64,000 nucleotides of DNA from Opitutia bacterium (GTDB lineage: Bacteria; Verrucomicrobiota; Verrucomicrobiia; Opitutales; Opitutaceae). The stretch spans positions 16,562 to 80,561 of the forward strand of contig CANFSZ010000007.1 of the NCBI GenBank assembly GCA_947449835.1. The letters run 5' to 3'. A model generated the notes under the pieces. It saw only the letters and a list, made by a program, of their open reading frames with translations. It was not told the origin of the DNA and made no database searches. A program made the translations under genes and the position numbers. Each line of letters opens with the position of its first letter. Position 1 is the stretch's first letter. Below, one piece after another: positions 45,285 through 54,661 of the stretch.

Positions 45285-45685
45285 TCACTTCGCGTACCCA
45301 AGTCACGGTCCGCTACGCCGAGACCGACATGATGGGCATCGTCTACCACGCGAATTATCTCCCGTGGTTCGAGATCGGCCGCACGCAACTCCTCAAAGAA
45401 CTCGGCCTGCCCTACCGCCAACTTGAGACCGACGGTTACCGTCTGCCCGTCCTCGAAATTTCCGCCAAATACGCCCGGCCCGCACTTTACGACGACATCC
45501 TCACGATCGTCACTTATCTGCGCGAGAAACCTCTGCTTCGCATCCGGCTCGATTACGAAATTTTTCGCGGCGAAGAACTCCTCGCCACCGGCGAAAGCGT
45601 CCACGCCTTCGTCGACCTCGCCGGCCGTCCCGTGCGCCCGCCCGCGAGCGTCGTCGCCGTGATGTCGGCGGCGTTTAAAGCGTAG
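45281..45685 (+). CDS. ybgC: Acyl-CoA/acyl-ACP thioesterase, YbgC family
   Basis: This is a 134-residue hot-dog thioesterase from ATG 45281, which overlaps the GT4 stop by 4 bp. The active-site segment is YAETDMMGIVYHANYLPWFE with D16 and the H23-A-N-Y motif of the 4HBT family. It hydrolyses acyl thioesters and in other bacteria is linked to the Tol-Pal envelope system. Its final 11 bp overlap the 3 prime end of the convergent queG. Co-translation with a glycosyltransferase suggests a lipid link here, but it may be a plain housekeeping thioesterase. Confidence 0.85.
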   Translation: MITSRTQVTVRYAETDMMGIVYHANYLPWFEIGRTQLLKELGLPYRQLETDGYRLPVLEISAKYARPALYDDILTIVTYLREKPLLRIRLDYEIFRGEELLATGESVHAFVDLAGRPVRPPASVVAVMSAAFKA

Positions 45686-46841
45686 CCACCGGCGCCGCGT
45701 ATTCAGCGAGCACCGCCGCATCGGTCTCCGCCAGACGCGCGCTCGCGAGCGCCGGCTCACCGCCCAATTTTCTCACCGCCCACACCGCGTGCGCCCGCAC
45801 CAACGGCGACTCATGCGCCGCCAATCGCACCAACGACTCCAGCAAACTCACGTCACCCGAATTACCCGCCACGATACATGCGTTGCGCAACAATCCCGCC
45901 AGCTTCACGCGCTTGATCGGCGTCTTACGAAAGACTTCCGCAAACCGCGCCGGCGTCAGCGCCAACACGTCGCGCACCGTCAACCCCGCTAGCTCGCGCC
46001 GCGCCACGAGCAACACCGAGCGCCCTGCCTGCGCGAACCGGTTCCACGGACACACTTCCAAACACACATCGCACCCGTAAATGCGGTTACCGATCCCCGC
46101 CCGCAGTTCGCGCGGGATGATCCCTTTGTTTTCAATCGTCTGATACGAAACACACCGCCGCGCATCCACCACGCCCGGCGCCGCGAACGCCTGCGTCGGG
46201 CACGCTTCGAGGCAGCGCGTGCATTTGCCGCACAACAACCCGGTGTCAGCAAAATCAGTCGCCTGCTGCCGCACGGGCGCGTCGGGCAGAAATTCCTGCC
46301 GCGTCAAAATCGTCGCCAAAAACAACCAGTTCCCGTGCCGCCGCGAGATCAACATCGCGTTTTTACCGATGAAACCGAGTCCCGCCTTCGCCGCCCAACC
46401 GCGCTCGAGCACCGGACCCGTGTCCACGTACGCGCGATAATCTTCCCGCGTCGCGCCGTACATTTCCTTGAGCACGTTTCCCGCCGCGTTGAGCCCGACT
46501 TTAATCGTGTCGTGATAATCTTCGTGCAACGCGTACCGCGCCCACGTCGCGCGTGGCTCGCCCGTTGCGCCCGGCACCGTCGCTCCGGCCGCGTCACTCG
46601 CGTAATTTACGCCGAGCATGATCACCGCACGCGCCTCGCTCAAAACCAGCGTAGGCTGCAGGCGCTTCTCCGCCGTGCGCTCCATCCAGTGCATATCCGC
46701 GTGCTGTCCGGCGGCGATCCATGCGTTCAACCGCTCGCCGCCCAGCTCGGCCAAGGTCGCAAAACGCACTTCATCGAAACCAAGCGCAACGAGTCGCCCG
46801 CGCAAAATCTCCTGCTTTGTCCGCGCCGCCGTCGCGTCCAT
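45675..46841 (-). CDS. queG: Epoxyqueuosine reductase
   Basis: This 388-residue cobalamin- and iron-sulfur-dependent enzyme does the last step of queuosine synthesis in tRNA. Signatures are AYVDTGPVLERGWA with the catalytic Asp (D140), GLGFIGKNAMLI, the ferredoxin motifs CGKCTRCLEACP at 204-215 and CDVCLEVCP at 257-265, plus C230. A C-terminal HEAT-like stretch (LARSLVRL-type repeats) is expected and visible. The ATG at 46841 is chosen because it gives family length and sits 5 bp after the aroK stop; the frame could extend to 46898. No other que gene is in the window. Confidence 0.9.
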   Translation of the reverse strand: MDATAARTKQEILRGRLVALGFDEVRFATLAELGGERLNAWIAAGQHADMHWMERTAEKRLQPTLVLSEARAVIMLGVNYASDAAGATVPGATGEPRATWARYALHEDYHDTIKVGLNAAGNVLKEMYGATREDYRAYVDTGPVLERGWAAKAGLGFIGKNAMLISRRHGNWLFLATILTRQEFLPDAPVRQQATDFADTGLLCGKCTRCLEACPTQAFAAPGVVDARRCVSYQTIENKGIIPRELRAGIGNRIYGCDVCLEVCPWNRFAQAGRSVLLVARRELAGLTVRDVLALTPARFAEVFRKTPIKRVKLAGLLRNACIVAGNSGDVSLLESLVRLAAHESPLVRAHAVWAVRKLGGEPALASARLAETDAAVLAEYAAPVATL

Positions 46842-46846
46842 CGCGT

Positions 46847-47401
46847 TCACAGCGCTGCGCCCGCCGCGCGCGCAAATTCCACCGAATCCCGCCGCCATGT
46901 GCGCACCACGTGCGCGATGATGTCGTTCATCGGTCGACCATCCGTCAAAATCACGCTGCCTGCGCTCCGGTAAATCGGATCGCGCTCGGCAAATAATTTC
47001 CGGATCCGCGCCTCCGGATCCTCCACGTTGAGCAGCGGGCGATTAGTTTGCCGCGAAGTCCGCGCCAAGATCGTTTCCACCGACGCGTGCAAACAAATCA
47101 CGACCCCGCGCGCCTGCACGCGCGCCAACATCCCCGGTTGCACCACCAACCCGCCGCCGCACGCGACCACCGCCCGAATCGCCGGATGTCCGTCTTCGAT
47201 AAACGCTCGCTCCATCCCGCGAAACGCCGGTTCCCCGAGCTCCGCGAAAATCGTCGGTATCGTTTTTCCTTGGACGCGCTCGATCTCGTGGTCGCTGTCG
47301 ACGCACGCGAAACCGAGCCGCTGCGCCAGAGCGCGGCCCACGGTGCTTTTGCCCGTGCCCATGAAACCCACCAGATAAAGATTAACGTCGTCGGCTTTCA
47401 T
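46847..47401 (-). CDS. aroK: Shikimate kinase
   Basis: This is a 184-residue kinase that phosphorylates shikimate with ATP in chorismate synthesis. It has the P-loop GFMGTGKST (residues 12-20), VDSDHEIE for shikimate binding, the family Gly-rich VACGGGLV and the lid region RTSRQTNRPLL. The same frame stays open for a further 350 codons upstream, but that part is antisense to the threonine aldolase gene and has no family content, so ATG 47401 is used. It is probably co-transcribed with queG, 5 bp downstream. Confidence 0.92.
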   Translation of the reverse strand: MKADDVNLYLVGFMGTGKSTVGRALAQRLGFACVDSDHEIERVQGKTIPTIFAELGEPAFRGMERAFIEDGHPAIRAVVACGGGLVVQPGMLARVQARGVVICLHASVETILARTSRQTNRPLLNVEDPEARIRKLFAERDPIYRSAGSVILTDGRPMNDIIAHVVRTWRRDSVEFARAAGAAL

Positions 47402-47494
47402 CGCGTCTGCGCGCGAGGCAAGCGCCCGCCCCGCCCGCTGCCAACGTCGAAAATGCTGTCGCCCTACGCCAACCCACCCGCGACGCTCTCCGCC

Positions 47495-48553
47495 ATGTCC
47501 GCCCGCCACGACCTCACGTTTGCCAGCGACAACACCGCCGGCATCTGCCCCGAAGCCCTCGCCGCTCTGAATGCCGCCAACGCCTCCTGCGTCCCCAGCT
47601 ACGGCGAAGACGCCACCACGGCCCGCGCGCACCAGCTTTTCCGCGAGCTCTTCGCCACCGATTGCGAGACGTTTTTTGTCTTCAACGGCACCGCCGCCAA
47701 TGCCCTCGCGCTCTCCGCCCTCTGCGCCCGCCATCAAAGCGTGCTCTGCCACGAGATCGCCCACATCGACACCGACGAATGCGGCGCCCCGGAATTTTTC
47801 ACCGGCGGCAGCAAGCTCCTGCCGCTCCCCGGCGCCTCTGGCCAACTCACCCCGGCCACCGTCGCCGCCGCGCTCACCCGCGGCCACGGCGTCCATTTTC
47901 CCAAGCCCGGCGCGCTCTCGCTCACGCAATCCACGGAACACGGCACGCTCTATTCGCCCGCGGCCATTCGCGCCCTCGCCGATCTCGCGCACGCCCACGG
48001 CCTCGCCGTGCACATGGACGGCGCCCGCTTCGCCAACGCCTGCGCCGCCTCCGCCGCCCACGGCCATAGCCCCGCCGATCTCACGTGGCGCGCCGGCGTC
48101 GATGTACTCTGTTTCGGCGGCACCAAAAACGGTCTGCTCACGACCGAGGCCGTCGTCTTTTTTAACAAAACCCTCGCCCGCGATTTCGCCTACCGCGTGA
48201 AACAAGCCGGCCAGCTCGCCTCCAAACAGCGTTTCGCCAGCGCCCAATGGTGCGCGATTCTCGAATCTGGCGCTTGGCTCCGCCACGCCACCCACGCCAA
48301 CGCGCAGGCGCGAAAACTCGCCGCCGCCCTGCGCGTGCTGCCCGGCGTCACGCTGCTCCACGAACCCACCGTCAACGCCGTCTTCGCTCAACTCACGCCT
48401 GCCGCCGCCGCGGCGCTCTTCGCGCGCGGCTGGCACTTCCACCCGTTCATCGGCGAACACGGTTATCGGCTCATGTGTTCCTGGGCCACGACGGACGACG
48501 TCATCAACGATTTCGTCACGGATTTAAAATCCGCCTTAAACGGCACTCTTTGA
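47495..48553 (+). CDS. ltaE: Low-specificity L-threonine aldolase
   Basis: This 352-residue PLP enzyme cleaves threonine (and allo-threonine) to glycine and acetaldehyde. Start ATG 47495 places FASDNTAGICPEAL at the N-terminus; ATG 47453 is in frame and would add 14 residues. It has VFNGTAANALALSAL for the PLP phosphate, HMDGARFANA with the Asp that contacts the pyridine ring, and the lysine in FGGTKNGLL (K211) that forms the Schiff base. It is divergent from aroK with a 93-bp gap. Beta-eliminating lyases of similar fold are an alternative. Confidence 0.88.
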   Translation: MSARHDLTFASDNTAGICPEALAALNAANASCVPSYGEDATTARAHQLFRELFATDCETFFVFNGTAANALALSALCARHQSVLCHEIAHIDTDECGAPEFFTGGSKLLPLPGASGQLTPATVAAALTRGHGVHFPKPGALSLTQSTEHGTLYSPAAIRALADLAHAHGLAVHMDGARFANACAASAAHGHSPADLTWRAGVDVLCFGGTKNGLLTTEAVVFFNKTLARDFAYRVKQAGQLASKQRFASAQWCAILESGAWLRHATHANAQARKLAAALRVLPGVTLLHEPTVNAVFAQLTPAAAAALFARGWHFHPFIGEHGYRLMCSWATTDDVINDFVTDLKSALNGTL

Positions 48554-48589
48554 GCTAACACCCAACGTCACCTCGCCGCCCGCTCCCGC

Positions 48590-49459
48590 ATGTTTCTCCG
48601 CGCCACCCACCTCACCCGCTACAGGTATTCGCAGGCGGTGTCGTTTGCGCCCCACGCCCTTTATCTGCGACCCCGCGAGACGGCGCGGCAACGGCTCCAT
48701 GAGTTTAAGCTCACGCTCACGCCCGACGCCAAACTCGTCTCCACCGGCGATCCTTCGGGCAACGCGCTCGATTGGGCGTATTACCCGCCAGCGACGGTGG
48801 CCGATGTCCTCGAAATCCGCACGGAATTCCTTGTAGAGACGCTCGATAACAACCCCTTCGATTTCTTCCTCGCTCCGAACGCGAGCGCGTTTCCTTTCGC
48901 CTACTCCCCCAACGAGCGTTTCGCCCTTGCGCCCGCGCTCACGCCGCCCGCGCCCGCGACGGTTACGCTCCTCGAATCGTGGCTCGCGCACCATCTTCCC
49001 GCCGCGCCCCGCGACACCCTAGCGCTCCTTGCCGCGCTCAACACCGGCGTCAAAAATTCCCTGCGTTACAACCGCCGCGACGAACCCGGCATCCAAACCG
49101 CCGCCACCACGATCGCCCTCGGCTCCGGTTCGTGTCGGGATTACGCCGTCGTCTTCATCGAGCTGTGCCGCCACCTCGGCCTCGCGGCGCGTTTCGTGAG
49201 CGGTTACTTGTACGAAGCGCCGCCCGCCGATGGTTCCGCCACGCTGGCGCCCGCGATGCACGCTTGGGCCGAAGTATTTTTACCCGGCGCGGGCTGGCGC
49301 GGGCTCGATCCCACGCGTGGAATTTTCTGCGACGATGCGTTTATCCCCGTCGCCCACGCGGCCCTCGCGGAAACGGTCAATCCGGTCCAAGGGGGTTTCT
49401 ACGCCACGGGCTCCGTGACGTCGCACCTCCACAACGAAATCACGCTCATTAAACTCTAA
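48590..49459 (+). CDS. Transglutaminase-like protein with N-terminal bacterial transglutaminase domain
   Basis: This 289-residue protein has a Bact_transglu_N region in the first 75 residues (LRATHLTRYRYSQAV, LYLRPRETARQRL) and a transglutaminase-like core with C182 in GSGSCRDYAVVF, H224 in AMHAWAEVFLPG and D240 in RGLDPTRG. The Cys/His/Asp triad is complete. No signal peptide is seen, so it probably acts in the cytosol as a protease or amide-forming enzyme. It is 31 bp upstream of the DUF2126 gene. The two halves are fused in many bacteria. Confidence 0.85.
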   Translation: MFLRATHLTRYRYSQAVSFAPHALYLRPRETARQRLHEFKLTLTPDAKLVSTGDPSGNALDWAYYPPATVADVLEIRTEFLVETLDNNPFDFFLAPNASAFPFAYSPNERFALAPALTPPAPATVTLLESWLAHHLPAAPRDTLALLAALNTGVKNSLRYNRRDEPGIQTAATTIALGSGSCRDYAVVFIELCRHLGLAARFVSGYLYEAPPADGSATLAPAMHAWAEVFLPGAGWRGLDPTRGIFCDDAFIPVAHAALAETVNPVQGGFYATGSVTSHLHNEITLIKL

Positions 49460-49490
49460 TCGCCGGCCCTCTTCACGCGCGTTTCCCACA

Positions 49491-51674
49491 ATGAACTCCG
49501 CCCCGTTCTCCGCCTCGAGTTGGAAAAAAATCCACGCCTGCGGCCAAGCCGTGGAAGCCTCGCTCGCGCACAGCGGCGTCGCGCTCACGATGGGCGGAGA
49601 ACCTACGTTTGTCCCGGTCCACCCCTTAGGCGCCGAATGGCAAACTGCCGCGCTCGGCCCCACCAAACTCGCCTACGCCCGCCGCTTCGCCCACGCCTTC
49701 GTGCGCAAAGCGCATCCCGGAGCAGTCATCCTCGAAACCTCCGGTAAACATTATCCCGGCGAGCCCCTCCCGCGCTGGACGTTGCTCGTGCAACGCCGCG
49801 CCGACGGCGTCCCGGCTTGGCGCAACCTCGCGTTGCTCGCCGCCGACACCACCCCTGGCACGCACACGCCGTCCGCCGCCAAAAAATTTATCACCGCCCT
49901 CGCGCGCACCCTCGTACTCCAAACCACTCCTGCGCTCCCGCTCGCCGAGCCCGCCGCACCAGGAGCCATCATCGGCTACGTCCTCCCGCTCGACCACGCC
50001 GACGGCGCCTGGATCACCGATGACTGGCAATCCGCGTTTCCTGCACCCACGCCCGTTGCGCTTTTTCCCGGCGAGAGCCCTGCGGGCCTCCGGTTGCCGC
50101 TTGGCCAACTGCAGGAATCCAGTCTGCGTCGCGCGCTGACCGCGGAGATCCGCGACGGCACGCTGGTTATTTTTATCCCGCCGCTGTTGCTCGATTCTTA
50201 TCTGACGTTGTTAAGTCACATCGAAGCGGCCCTCGTCGCCGCGAAACTTTCCGATGTCGTCCTCGCGGGTTACGCCCCGCCGCCCGACGCTGCGCTGCCG
50301 ACCGTCGGCCTCGCCAGCGACCCTGGCGTGCTCGAGATCAACGTCGCTCCGTGCGCCACGTGGGCCGACTACGACCACCAACTCAAGCAACTTTACGCCG
50401 CCGCAGCGTCCGTCGAACTCTGTGCGCGCAAACTCCAACTCAATGGCCGCGAGGTCGGCACTGGCGGCGGCGCGCACTTGGTGTTCGGCGCGCCGCCCGG
50501 ACTCACGTCGCCGTTCTTCGCGTTCCCCGCGTTACTGCCGTCGGTGATTCGTTATTTCCAACATCACCCCGCGCTCAGCTACGCGTTCACGGGCGCTTAC
50601 ATGGGGCCCAGTTCGCAAGCGCCACGCATCGACGAATCTACTTTTGAGGCGCTCTATGAGTTAGAGATCGCCTGCGCCGCCGCCGAGACGCTCGGCACCC
50701 CGCAAAATCTCGCGCTCTACGACCTATTTTTCCGCGATCTGCTCATGGACCGCAGCGGCAATACCCACCGCGCCGAGATCAGCGTGGATAAACTCTGGAA
50801 TCCGTTTTCGCCCAACGGCCGCCTCGGCCTCGTGGAATTTCGCGCCTTTGAAACGCACCCGCATCCGTCCGTGCAATCCGTCGTCGGCCTGTTCATCCGC
50901 GCGCTGCTCGCGCGACTCGCCGCCGCGCCCGTGCAAGGCCCGTTCATCCGCTGGGCCGGCGAACTCCACGACCGTTTCTTTTTGCCGGCTTTCGTCTGGG
51001 AGGATCTCACCGCGATCTGCGACGACCTCAACAAACACGACATACCATTCGACATAGAATGGCTCCGGCCCGCATGGGAATTTCGTTTCCCAAAAATCGG
51101 CGCCTTCACTCTTGAGACCCACGACGGAGCCACGAAAATCACTAAAAAAAACACCATAGAATTCCGCCAAGCGCTCGAAGCGTGGCCGCTCCTCGGTGAA
51201 TCGCCTAACGCTGGCACCGTCGCCCGCACCGTGGATGCCTCGCTTGATCGCCTCGAGGCGCGCGTCTCCGATCCCGCGGTGCTCGCCGGTGGACTGCTTC
51301 TCGTCAACGGGCTGCCCTGCGCATTTCGCCCCACCGCGCAACCCGGCGCCGCCACGGGCATCCGCTACCGCGCTTTTTATCTGACGCCCGCGTTGCAACC
51401 GCATGTGCCGGTACACGCCCCGTTGCTGCTGGAATGGGTCGACCGCGCCACGCTGCAAGTCGTAGTCGCCGCCCGCTGGCACGTCTGGAACTGTTACAAC
51501 TTCGCCTATGCCTCCGCGCCGCTCGACGAAAACGAAGCCGCCCACCGGCGGGCCGAACGCTGGGAACACTGGCCGCACAGCGTGGGCCAATCCCGCTTCA
51601 TCCCCAAAATTGATTTTCCGCCCGAGGGCCGCCACACCCTCGATCTCCGCCGCTACCCCGCGCAGACGCGATAA
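49491..51674 (+). CDS. DUF2126 family protein (transglutaminase-associated)
   Basis: This 727-residue protein matches the DUF2126 part of the usual roughly 1100-residue transglutaminase-DUF2126 proteins. It has VALTMGGEPTFV at residues 26-37, KHYPGEPLPRW, TGGGAHLVFG, HPALSYAFTGAYMGPSSQ and RLGLVEFRAFETHPHP, with a C-terminal HVWNCYNFAYASAPLDEN. The N-terminal transglutaminase domain of the long version is missing and is supplied by the separate gene at 48590. Function is unknown; in other bacteria such genes cluster with an alpha-E protein and a circularly permuted ATP-grasp, which are not seen here. Confidence 0.8.
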   Translation: MNSAPFSASSWKKIHACGQAVEASLAHSGVALTMGGEPTFVPVHPLGAEWQTAALGPTKLAYARRFAHAFVRKAHPGAVILETSGKHYPGEPLPRWTLLVQRRADGVPAWRNLALLAADTTPGTHTPSAAKKFITALARTLVLQTTPALPLAEPAAPGAIIGYVLPLDHADGAWITDDWQSAFPAPTPVALFPGESPAGLRLPLGQLQESSLRRALTAEIRDGTLVIFIPPLLLDSYLTLLSHIEAALVAAKLSDVVLAGYAPPPDAALPTVGLASDPGVLEINVAPCATWADYDHQLKQLYAAAASVELCARKLQLNGREVGTGGGAHLVFGAPPGLTSPFFAFPALLPSVIRYFQHHPALSYAFTGAYMGPSSQAPRIDESTFEALYELEIACAAAETLGTPQNLALYDLFFRDLLMDRSGNTHRAEISVDKLWNPFSPNGRLGLVEFRAFETHPHPSVQSVVGLFIRALLARLAAAPVQGPFIRWAGELHDRFFLPAFVWEDLTAICDDLNKHDIPFDIEWLRPAWEFRFPKIGAFTLETHDGATKITKKNTIEFRQALEAWPLLGESPNAGTVARTVDASLDRLEARVSDPAVLAGGLLLVNGLPCAFRPTAQPGAATGIRYRAFYLTPALQPHVPVHAPLLLEWVDRATLQVVVAARWHVWNCYNFAYASAPLDENEAAHRRAERWEHWPHSVGQSRFIPKIDFPPEGRHTLDLRRYPAQTR

Positions 51675-51680
51675 CGTCGC

Positions 51681-51700
51681 AGCCGCCGGCTTTTTATTTT
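51681..51700 (+). terminator. Weak terminator after DUF2126 gene
   Basis: A short stem (AGCC-GCC-GGCT) is followed by TTTTTATTTT, 6 bp after the stop. A second inverted repeat, GTTGAG (51707-51712) with CTCAAC (51724-51729), follows. The first stem is only 4 bp, so function is doubtful. Confidence 0.35.
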
Positions 51701-51833
51701 AGAAATGTTGAGGCCTTCCCGGTCTCAACAGCGGAGCTTTTACAGAGCCAATTAGGCCTCAAGAACGCACCCAACTTGCCCTTGCACACCCGAGAGTTAT
51801 CTCCACACTCTTCCCTTCACACCAAACCCTACG

Positions 51834-54224
51834 ATGAAACGAACCCTGTCTGCTAAATCCCTGATCGCGGTGACCGCCGCGCTCTTGCTCTCCGCCATGC
51901 CTGGCGCGTTCGCCCAAACGGCTCCCACGCCCGCTGCGCAAAAAAACACCGGTGAAGTGATCCAACTCTCCGAGTTTTCCGTCAAAGCCGACCCCAATCG
52001 CGGCTACGCTCCCTCGGAAACGATGACCGGTTCGCGCGTCGCGACCAAGATCGTCGACCTGCCCTACACGGTGAACATGCTCACCAGCGAGTTCCTCGAA
52101 GACTTCGGTATTTTCGAACTCGCCGACAACATCGTGCAGATCGGTAGCTTCACTGGCCTCGACATCGGCGGCAGCTTCAATCTCCGCGGTTTCGCCTCCA
52201 CCTACCAGCTGCGCGACGGCTTTTTCCGTCTCGGTCGCTACGGCTCGAGCAACATCGACCGCATGGAAATCATCAAGGGCTCCAACGCCGCCATCTACGG
52301 CCGCAGCTCCCCTGGCGGCATGGTCAACATGATCTCCAAAGCACCCAAGGATCGTCAGTCCGAGAAACTCAGCTACAACTTCGGCGATTACGGCACCCAA
52401 CGCATCACGTTGGAGGCCACCGGTCCGGTCAAAATTCTGCCCAAGACCTACTACATCCTGACCCTCAGCCAATATCAGCGCGACTTCGGCCAGCCCTACG
52501 CGCGCAACCGCAATTTCGAATACTACGCGGCCGTGAAGCACACCTTCGACGACGGAGCCAACTTGCTCGTCTCCGCTGAATACCTCCTCCAACAGCGCCA
52601 CTCGCCCAACAGCGTCTCGCCGCTCATCAACGACCAGAAAGGCACCGCTGCCACCACCGACGACCAAATCGTCGGCTACGCCCGTGCGCTCGCGCGCAAC
52701 TGGAACGCCTACGGCCCGACCAGCGAACTTAACCGTGGCGCCAGCAGCTACACCACCAACTACGACAAGCGCCTAAACGACATCTTCAGCGTTCGCGCAT
52801 CGGGTAATTACTACCTCGCCCGCCGCTGGGATTATAACTCCAACAACAGCTGGCCGACCGTTAACATCAACCCCGCCGTAGCCGGCACCCCCATCACGGT
52901 CGTCCGTGGCGCCATTCCCAGCAAAGGCCAGATCATCGAAGACGGCGGTGGCGTGCAAAGCGACCTTCTCGCTCACTACTGGACCAACAACCGGAAGATC
53001 GAACACCGCACTCTCGCGGCGATCGACTTCAACGACTACTACCGCTGGGACCCGTCGCGCAGCTACGCCGCCGCTACCGATCCCGACCTCCTCGCCTGGA
53101 GCACCGCGGCCCGCAGCGTCACCCTCGATCCGAACACCCTCGAGCCCATCAGCCCGATCAACTACTTCACCAAGTCGTTCGACGGCTCCAAGGGCGTTTC
53201 CACGCGCATCCGTAAACAACGCGTCTCGGTCGTCGGCGGCCTGATCCGTCAACAAACCGCGCTCTTCAACGGCGCGCTCCTCGCCTACGCCGGCGCGCGC
53301 ATGGATTCCGTGCGCTTCCGCCACCGCGACTTCACCGCTCCTCCCGCGGGCTACGCCCCCGGCCAATTGCTCGACAAATCGATGCGGTCCGGCGCGAAAC
53401 CCAACTTGGGCGTGAACTATAAACTCACCCAAAACCTACGCCTCTTCGCCAATTACAGCGAAAGCTATTTCGTTCCCCAATCTGATGCAACCGCGACGGT
53501 CGCGCTGTCGGATTACGCCGCCGAAACCGCCAAGGGCTACGATTACGGTTTCAAGGGCGCCTTCTTGGAAGATCGCCTGAGCTTCACCGTCAGCGGTTTC
53601 TACGCCACGCGTAAAAACGTCTCCGTGAGCGACTCCGTCGAAACCCCTCCCGGTTCCGGCTCCTACGTCTCCGTCACCCGCCGCGACGGCGATCAACTCG
53701 TTCGTGGTTTCGAAGCCGACGTGAACTATAATATCACCAACGAAATCAACGTCGGCGGTAGCTACGGTAACGTTTACTCCATCTACACCAACTTCGGTTC
53801 CGCCTTCCCGGAAGCTGTCGGTCGCCGCGTGAACGGCATCTCGCCTGAAAACGGCGGTGCTTATCTGAAATACACTCCGTCACACGCCGCCCTCAAGGGC
53901 TTCTCGACGAACGTCAACTTCACCTACGTGGCCTCGACCCCGACGGAAGCCCCCAACGCCGGCGACACGCTCGCCCGCGTCAACGGCGAACTCGTAGTCA
54001 CCCGCTCCACCAACCAATGGCACCTGCGCACGCCGTCCTACACCTTGTGGAATTTCGGCGCCCGCTACCGTTACGCCGGAGCCGGCTCGCGCTTTGACCA
54101 CACCTTCGCGGTTAACATCAACAACGCGTTCAACCTCGATTACCTCCGCGCCAACAAGATCCCCGGCGATCTGCGCTCGGTGTTCTTTACCTACACCATC
54201 AATCACAGCGGCGGTAAACGCTAA
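51834..54224 (+). CDS. TonB-dependent siderophore-type receptor
   Basis: This 796-residue protein has a signal peptide (residues 1-29, ending GAFAQ), a short linker with a TonB-box-like IQLSEFSVKAD, a plug domain (about residues 55-180) with FNLRGFASTYQLRDGFF and NIDRMEIIKGSNAAIYGRSS, and a beta barrel. The plug motifs are of the ferric siderophore receptor class. The final strand is SVFFTYTIN followed by a basic HSGGKR tail, with no terminal aromatic residue. It is alone, with a strong terminator after it. The ligand is unknown; no iron-box repeat was found in its leader. Confidence 0.88.
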   Translation: MKRTLSAKSLIAVTAALLLSAMPGAFAQTAPTPAAQKNTGEVIQLSEFSVKADPNRGYAPSETMTGSRVATKIVDLPYTVNMLTSEFLEDFGIFELADNIVQIGSFTGLDIGGSFNLRGFASTYQLRDGFFRLGRYGSSNIDRMEIIKGSNAAIYGRSSPGGMVNMISKAPKDRQSEKLSYNFGDYGTQRITLEATGPVKILPKTYYILTLSQYQRDFGQPYARNRNFEYYAAVKHTFDDGANLLVSAEYLLQQRHSPNSVSPLINDQKGTAATTDDQIVGYARALARNWNAYGPTSELNRGASSYTTNYDKRLNDIFSVRASGNYYLARRWDYNSNNSWPTVNINPAVAGTPITVVRGAIPSKGQIIEDGGGVQSDLLAHYWTNNRKIEHRTLAAIDFNDYYRWDPSRSYAAATDPDLLAWSTAARSVTLDPNTLEPISPINYFTKSFDGSKGVSTRIRKQRVSVVGGLIRQQTALFNGALLAYAGARMDSVRFRHRDFTAPPAGYAPGQLLDKSMRSGAKPNLGVNYKLTQNLRLFANYSESYFVPQSDATATVALSDYAAETAKGYDYGFKGAFLEDRLSFTVSGFYATRKNVSVSDSVETPPGSGSYVSVTRRDGDQLVRGFEADVNYNITNEINVGGSYGNVYSIYTNFGSAFPEAVGRRVNGISPENGGAYLKYTPSHAALKGFSTNVNFTYVASTPTEAPNAGDTLARVNGELVVTRSTNQWHLRTPSYTLWNFGARYRYAGAGSRFDHTFAVNINNAFNLDYLRANKIPGDLRSVFFTYTINHSGGKR

Positions 54225-54248
54225 GTCCTAGCGCGCCTCAACCTTCGA

Positions 54249-54278
54249 CCCGTCGGCTCAAAAGCCGACGGGTTTTTT
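54249..54278 (+). terminator. Rho-independent terminator after the siderophore-type receptor
   Basis: A perfect 10-bp stem (CCCGTCGGCT with AGCCGACGGG, loop CAAA) is followed by T6. It lies 25 bp after the receptor stop at 54224. Confidence 0.92.
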
Positions 54279-54289
54279 GTGGCCACCGC

Positions 54290-54570
54290 TCAGCCTTCAA
54301 ACGCCTTGCGCACCGTGGTCGTGAGCGCCTCGAACCAAAACGGTTTTTCTGTAAAAATCCCGCCAGCCCTTTACTGGTGAATTGGGACACGGCTTCTTGC
54401 TCATTGAAACCGCTCATCAACACCACGGCACATCGCCGCGCACGCGCCTCAGACTCGCAAAGGCGGCCTTGCCGTCGAGGTGCGGCATCGTCAGGTCCAT
54501 CAGCACGAGGGTAAAGGTCTTCGGATTAGCCAAAAAAATCTCCGCCGCCTCTCGTAAAGCCTTTTGATAT
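54290..54570 (-). pseudogene. Relic of a receiver domain from a hybrid histidine kinase or response regulator
   Basis: Reading the minus strand gives TLVLMDLTMPHLDGKAAFAS, the phosphoacceptor strand of a receiver domain, then RGDVP. A one-base deletion near 54435 breaks the frame; the next frame gives VLMSGFNEQEAVSQFTSKG and LAGFLQK, and a second shift near 54345 is needed to reach FWFEALTTTVRKAFEG and the stop at 54290. The N-terminal strands and any kinase part are missing; a stop codon precedes about residue 1 of the fragment. The M-D-L and S-G motifs are well preserved, so decay is probably recent. The flanking genes are a receptor and a GNAT enzyme. Confidence 0.75.
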
Positions 54571-54583
54571 CGTGCTTAAGCAT

Positions 54584-54606
54584 CTGCAAACATGCAGCAC
54601 TTTTTT
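54584..54606 (+). terminator. Small hairpin followed by T6
   Basis: CTGCA-AACA-TGCAG (54584-54597) is followed by CAC and T6; an outer GTGCT/AGCAC pairing is also possible. No plus-strand gene ends just before it, so it may be a leftover of lost sequence or part of the leader of the GNAT gene at 54662. Confidence 0.25.
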
Positions 54607-54661
54607 AAGCCTAGTTGTAGCGCTCGACAACAGTTTCACTAGCCTAATAGGAAAATGCTCC

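Noticed and set aside
47402..48460. An upstream extension of the shikimate kinase frame (about 350 codons)
   Set aside because: It lies antisense to the threonine aldolase gene and gives no domain; aroK has its own ATG at 47401 at the expected length.
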